64,000 nt of DNA from Planctomycetaceae bacterium (GTDB lineage Bacteria; Planctomycetota; Phycisphaerae; UBA1845; UTPLA1), in assembly GCA_006969385.1 (NCBI GenBank), contig CP030884.1:4706249-4770248 (forward strand), in the 5' to 3' direction. A program made the translations under genes and the position numbers. The notes below the pieces were generated by a model. That model saw only the letters and a program-made list of their open reading frames with translations. It was not told where the DNA came from and made no database searches. Positions 61,687 through 64,000 of this stretch are shown here, piece after piece (the first letter of the stretch is position 1; every line of letters begins with the position of its first letter).

Positions 61687-62499
61687 ATGACCGTTTCCGC
61701 CCAATCCGCCGCCCATCGCGCGCCGATCGTCTCCACGCTGGAAGACGCCGACCCCGCAACCATCACGGTGCGCTTGCGCGATTTGCACAAGATCTATCAG
61801 CTTGGCGTGAATGAAGTACATGCAGTACGTGGGCTCAACGTCGATATTCCCGAAGGTCAGTACATTTCGATCATGGGGGCCAGCGGTTCGGGCAAGTCGA
61901 CGCTGCTTAACATTCTCGGCGCGCTGGACGTTCCGACGAAAGGCACGTACCACCTTGCCAAGGAACTCACGAGCAAGCTTTCGCGCGACGAACTCGCAGC
62001 ATTGCGAAACAAATACATCGGGTTCATCTTCCAAAACTTCAATTTGCTTACGCGCAGCACAGCCGTCGAAAACGTCGAATTACCGATGGTTTACAGCGGC
62101 GTGCCTACCGGCAAACGTCGCGCGGCGGCGTTGTCCGCATTGGAAAAAGTCGGCCTCGCCGATCGCGCCAATCACCTGCCATCTGAAATGTCCGGCGGTC
62201 AGCAACAACGCGTCGCCATCGCCCGATCGTTGGTCAATAATCCGCGAGTCCTTTTAGCAGACGAACCGACCGGCAACCTCGATTCGCATACGTCGGGCGA
62301 GATCATGAAGATTCTCGACGAACTGCATCAGCAGGAAGGCCTGACGATCATTCTGGTCACGCACGATCCGGGCGTGGCCGAGTTTACCGAGCGCTCGATC
62401 ATTCTGAAGGACGGTCGCATCATTTACGACCAACCCACCCCGCGTGTTGGCGGTCCCGAGTTACCCGACGTACGCACCGTATCCCTGGCGGAGGACTAA
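61687..62499 (+). CDS. MacB-type ABC transporter ATP-binding protein
   Basis: ATPase of the LolD/MacB family, 270 aa. Walker A GASGSGKST, signature SGGQQQRVAIARSLV, Walker B VLLADEPTGNLD and switch His in VTHDP are intact. The N-terminal strand (RLRDLHKIYQLGVNEVHAVR) is typical. Some 25 extra residues precede the domain. It lies 20 bp after the adaptor and 3 bp before the permease, giving a compact operon. In MacAB-type pumps the ATPase powers export of macrolides, peptides or other amphiphiles through TolC. Confidence 0.95.
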   Translation: MTVSAQSAAHRAPIVSTLEDADPATITVRLRDLHKIYQLGVNEVHAVRGLNVDIPEGQYISIMGASGSGKSTLLNILGALDVPTKGTYHLAKELTSKLSRDELAALRNKYIGFIFQNFNLLTRSTAVENVELPMVYSGVPTGKRRAAALSALEKVGLADRANHLPSEMSGGQQQRVAIARSLVNNPRVLLADEPTGNLDSHTSGEIMKILDELHQQEGLTIILVTHDPGVAEFTERSIILKDGRIIYDQPTPRVGGPELPDVRTVSLAED

Positions 62500-62502
62500 G
62501 GC

Positions 62503-63726
62503 TTGTTCACGCTGTGGATGGAATGCTTCAAGATGGGCCTGCGCGAGTTGTGGCGGCATAAGCTGCGCAGCTTTCTCACCATGATCGGCATCATCATGGG
62601 TGTGTTTGTGGTCATCGTCAGCGTGAGCGTCGTGCAAGGTGTGAAGGATTCGCTCATCGCCGACATCCGCAAAGCCGGTAAGAACATGATCTTCGTAATC
62701 AGCGAAGACGCCAAACGCGACAAACGCCCTATCGGCATGCTCTCCGGCAGCAACCTGAGCCGTGCCGATGCAGAGGCCATCGAGATCGAATGCGACGCCG
62801 TTAGCATGTCGTCCGGCGTGCAAGGCAAAGAATTCCTCGTCATTACGGATACGTCGAGCTTTGGCGTACCGATCACCGGTGCCGACGGCAAATACACGCA
62901 AATCCGCAATTGGGGCGTGATCGAAGGGCGCGATTTGGAGCCGTTCGATATCGTGGCACGACGCCGCGTTTGCTTGATCGGTCAAACCGCCGTGCGCGAA
63001 CTCTTCGGCGACCGCAGCCCGATCAACCGCACGGTTCGTATCGGCCAGATGAGTTTCAAGGTCGTCGGCGTGTTGGAACCCAAGGGCTTTAACCCGCTGG
63101 GCATGGACGAAGACAACGCGCTGATTATTCCCCTCTCGATCATGCTGCGCGACTTAATGGACGTACGCGAGCCCGATGCGATTCTTTGCTCGGCGACCAG
63201 CGACGATGAGGTCGAAGATGCGGTCGAACAAATCACGGCCCTCTTGCGGCAGCGGCATAAACTGCTCGAAACCGACCCCAACGATTTCAAAGTTACGACA
63301 CTCAAGGAAAAGGAAGAACAGGCCAGAGCCGTGAGCGATCAAATGACGCTGCTGATTTTCTTCCTCGCGCTCGTCAGCCTGATGGTCGGCGGCGTGGGCA
63401 TTATGAACATCATGCTCGTGTCGGTGACCGAGCGCACGCGCGAGATCGGTATTCGCATGGCCATCGGTGCTTCGACCAAAGCCGTCAATCGGCAATTCCT
63501 GATCGAAGCCGGTGTGATCAGTAGCGCTGGCGGCAGCGTGGGCATTATTCTGGGCGTGCTGGCTGCGACGTCGATTGCGGATGCCATCGGCGTCAAAGCG
63601 ATGATGTCGCCCACAATCGTAATACTGGCGTTTGTATTTAGTGCGGGCGTGGGCGTGTTATTTGGATTGTTACCGGCACGCCGAGCGGCGTCTTTGAATC
63701 CCATCGAGGCACTGCGGCATGATTAG
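62503..63726 (+). CDS. MacB-type ABC transporter permease
   Basis: Permease of 407 aa with the FtsX/MacB layout: one helix near the N-terminus (SFLTMIGIIMGVFVVIVSVS), a large periplasmic domain at about 45-285, and three helices at the end (TLLIFFLALVSLMVGGVGIM, GGSVGIILGVLAATSIADAI, TIVILAFVFSAGVGVLFGLL). NIMLVSVTERTREIGIRMAI is the conserved block after helix 2. The start is a TTG with GAGGA 7 nt upstream at the end of the ATPase gene. The ATPase is a separate gene here, unlike E. coli macB. Confidence 0.95.
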   Translation: MFTLWMECFKMGLRELWRHKLRSFLTMIGIIMGVFVVIVSVSVVQGVKDSLIADIRKAGKNMIFVISEDAKRDKRPIGMLSGSNLSRADAEAIEIECDAVSMSSGVQGKEFLVITDTSSFGVPITGADGKYTQIRNWGVIEGRDLEPFDIVARRRVCLIGQTAVRELFGDRSPINRTVRIGQMSFKVVGVLEPKGFNPLGMDEDNALIIPLSIMLRDLMDVREPDAILCSATSDDEVEDAVEQITALLRQRHKLLETDPNDFKVTTLKEKEEQARAVSDQMTLLIFFLALVSLMVGGVGIMNIMLVSVTERTREIGIRMAIGASTKAVNRQFLIEAGVISSAGGSVGIILGVLAATSIADAIGVKAMMSPTIVILAFVFSAGVGVLFGLLPARRAASLNPIEALRHD

Positions 63727-63855
63727 CGCCGAGCGATTGCCAAACGCCCGAGCCTGTTTTCCAACGGTTAACAGCCCAATGGCTTCGATGCCTTACGCTT
63801 AGCTTATTCTTCGAGATTTCAACATTCGCTCTTCGCCATTCGCTATTATCCCCCG

Positions 63856-64000
63856 ATGGACCCCCTCATCCCCAACCCGTTTCTCTTTAAGCTCGAATTC
63901 GAGTTGCACTACTTCGCCACGCGACCACCGCTGAACGGCACCGTCGAGCGCTGGCCCAAAGCCGCGCTGCTCGAACCGTTCGGCATGATGGATGGTTACG
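63856..64000 (+). CDS. Hypothetical protein, cut by the right edge
   Basis: An open frame from ATG at the window end reads MDPLIPNPFLFKLEFELHYF and continues with ATRPPLNGTVERWPKAALLE. No stop occurs in 48 codons. No family can be assigned from this N-terminus. It lies 129 bp after the permease on the same strand. Confidence 0.6.
   Translation, partial: MDPLIPNPFLFKLEFELHYFATRPPLNGTVERWPKAALLEPFGMMDGY

Overview
The window looks like chromosomal DNA of a Gram-negative-type (diderm) bacterium, most likely a planctomycete of the Phycisphaerae kind. The clues are three neighbouring genes carrying the C-x2-C-x-Y-[ND]-L-x-G-N-x-S-G-x-C-P-E-C-G zinc ribbon that I associate with Planctomycetota, outer-membrane export components (TolC, RND and OmpH/Skp families), and an S10-spc-alpha ribosomal cluster without genes for L30, S4 or IF-1 in their usual places. 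The lineage call is an inference, not a database result.

Layout. 1-5022 (minus strand) is a type I secretion-like operon: ABC exporter, HlyD-type adaptor and a TolC-type protein cut by the left edge. 5316-10140 (minus) holds a small membrane protein, an OPT-family and a POT-family oligopeptide transporter. 10141-14542 is mixed: a tiny exported protein, a lipoprotein alpha/beta hydrolase, a palindromic repeat cluster, a YjbQ protein and three overlapping zinc-ribbon membrane proteins. 14812-17018 is a NatA/NatB-type ABC exporter. 17048-21433 (minus) has two glycosyltransferases, a DUF547 protein and a universal stress protein. 21558-24272 (plus) is lipA-tmk-holB. 24386-31969 holds an AT-rich membrane protein, a MaoC hydratase, frr, a GT-C-like membrane protein, an OmpH/Skp chaperone with a strong bidirectional terminator, a Spy/CpxP-like repeat protein, a lipoprotein and a PLD-like protein. 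32217-36883 (minus) is an RND pump with its adaptor. 37173-42430 has a membrane-anchored kinase-like protein and a large secreted NHL-type protein. 43387-60038 (minus) runs from rpsJ to rplQ, including secY, adk, map and rpoA, and ends with a HIT protein. 60264-63726 (plus) is a MacAB-like export operon, and a partial gene runs off the right edge.

The main theme is envelope traffic: four separate export systems (T1SS-like, NatAB-like, RND, MacAB-like), two peptide importers and an outer-membrane chaperone beside the core translation cluster. Two essential genes, holB and rplB, are each broken by one missing base next to a short C run. This looks like sequence error, but the shared context deserves checking. 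I found no rRNA, tRNA, CRISPR array, insertion sequence or prophage. No clearly new multi-gene system stands out. The most unusual items are an ABC exporter with several altered ATPase motifs, a kinase-like receptor with DFG changed to NFS, a PLD-like protein lacking its catalytic His, and dispersed palindromic repeats.
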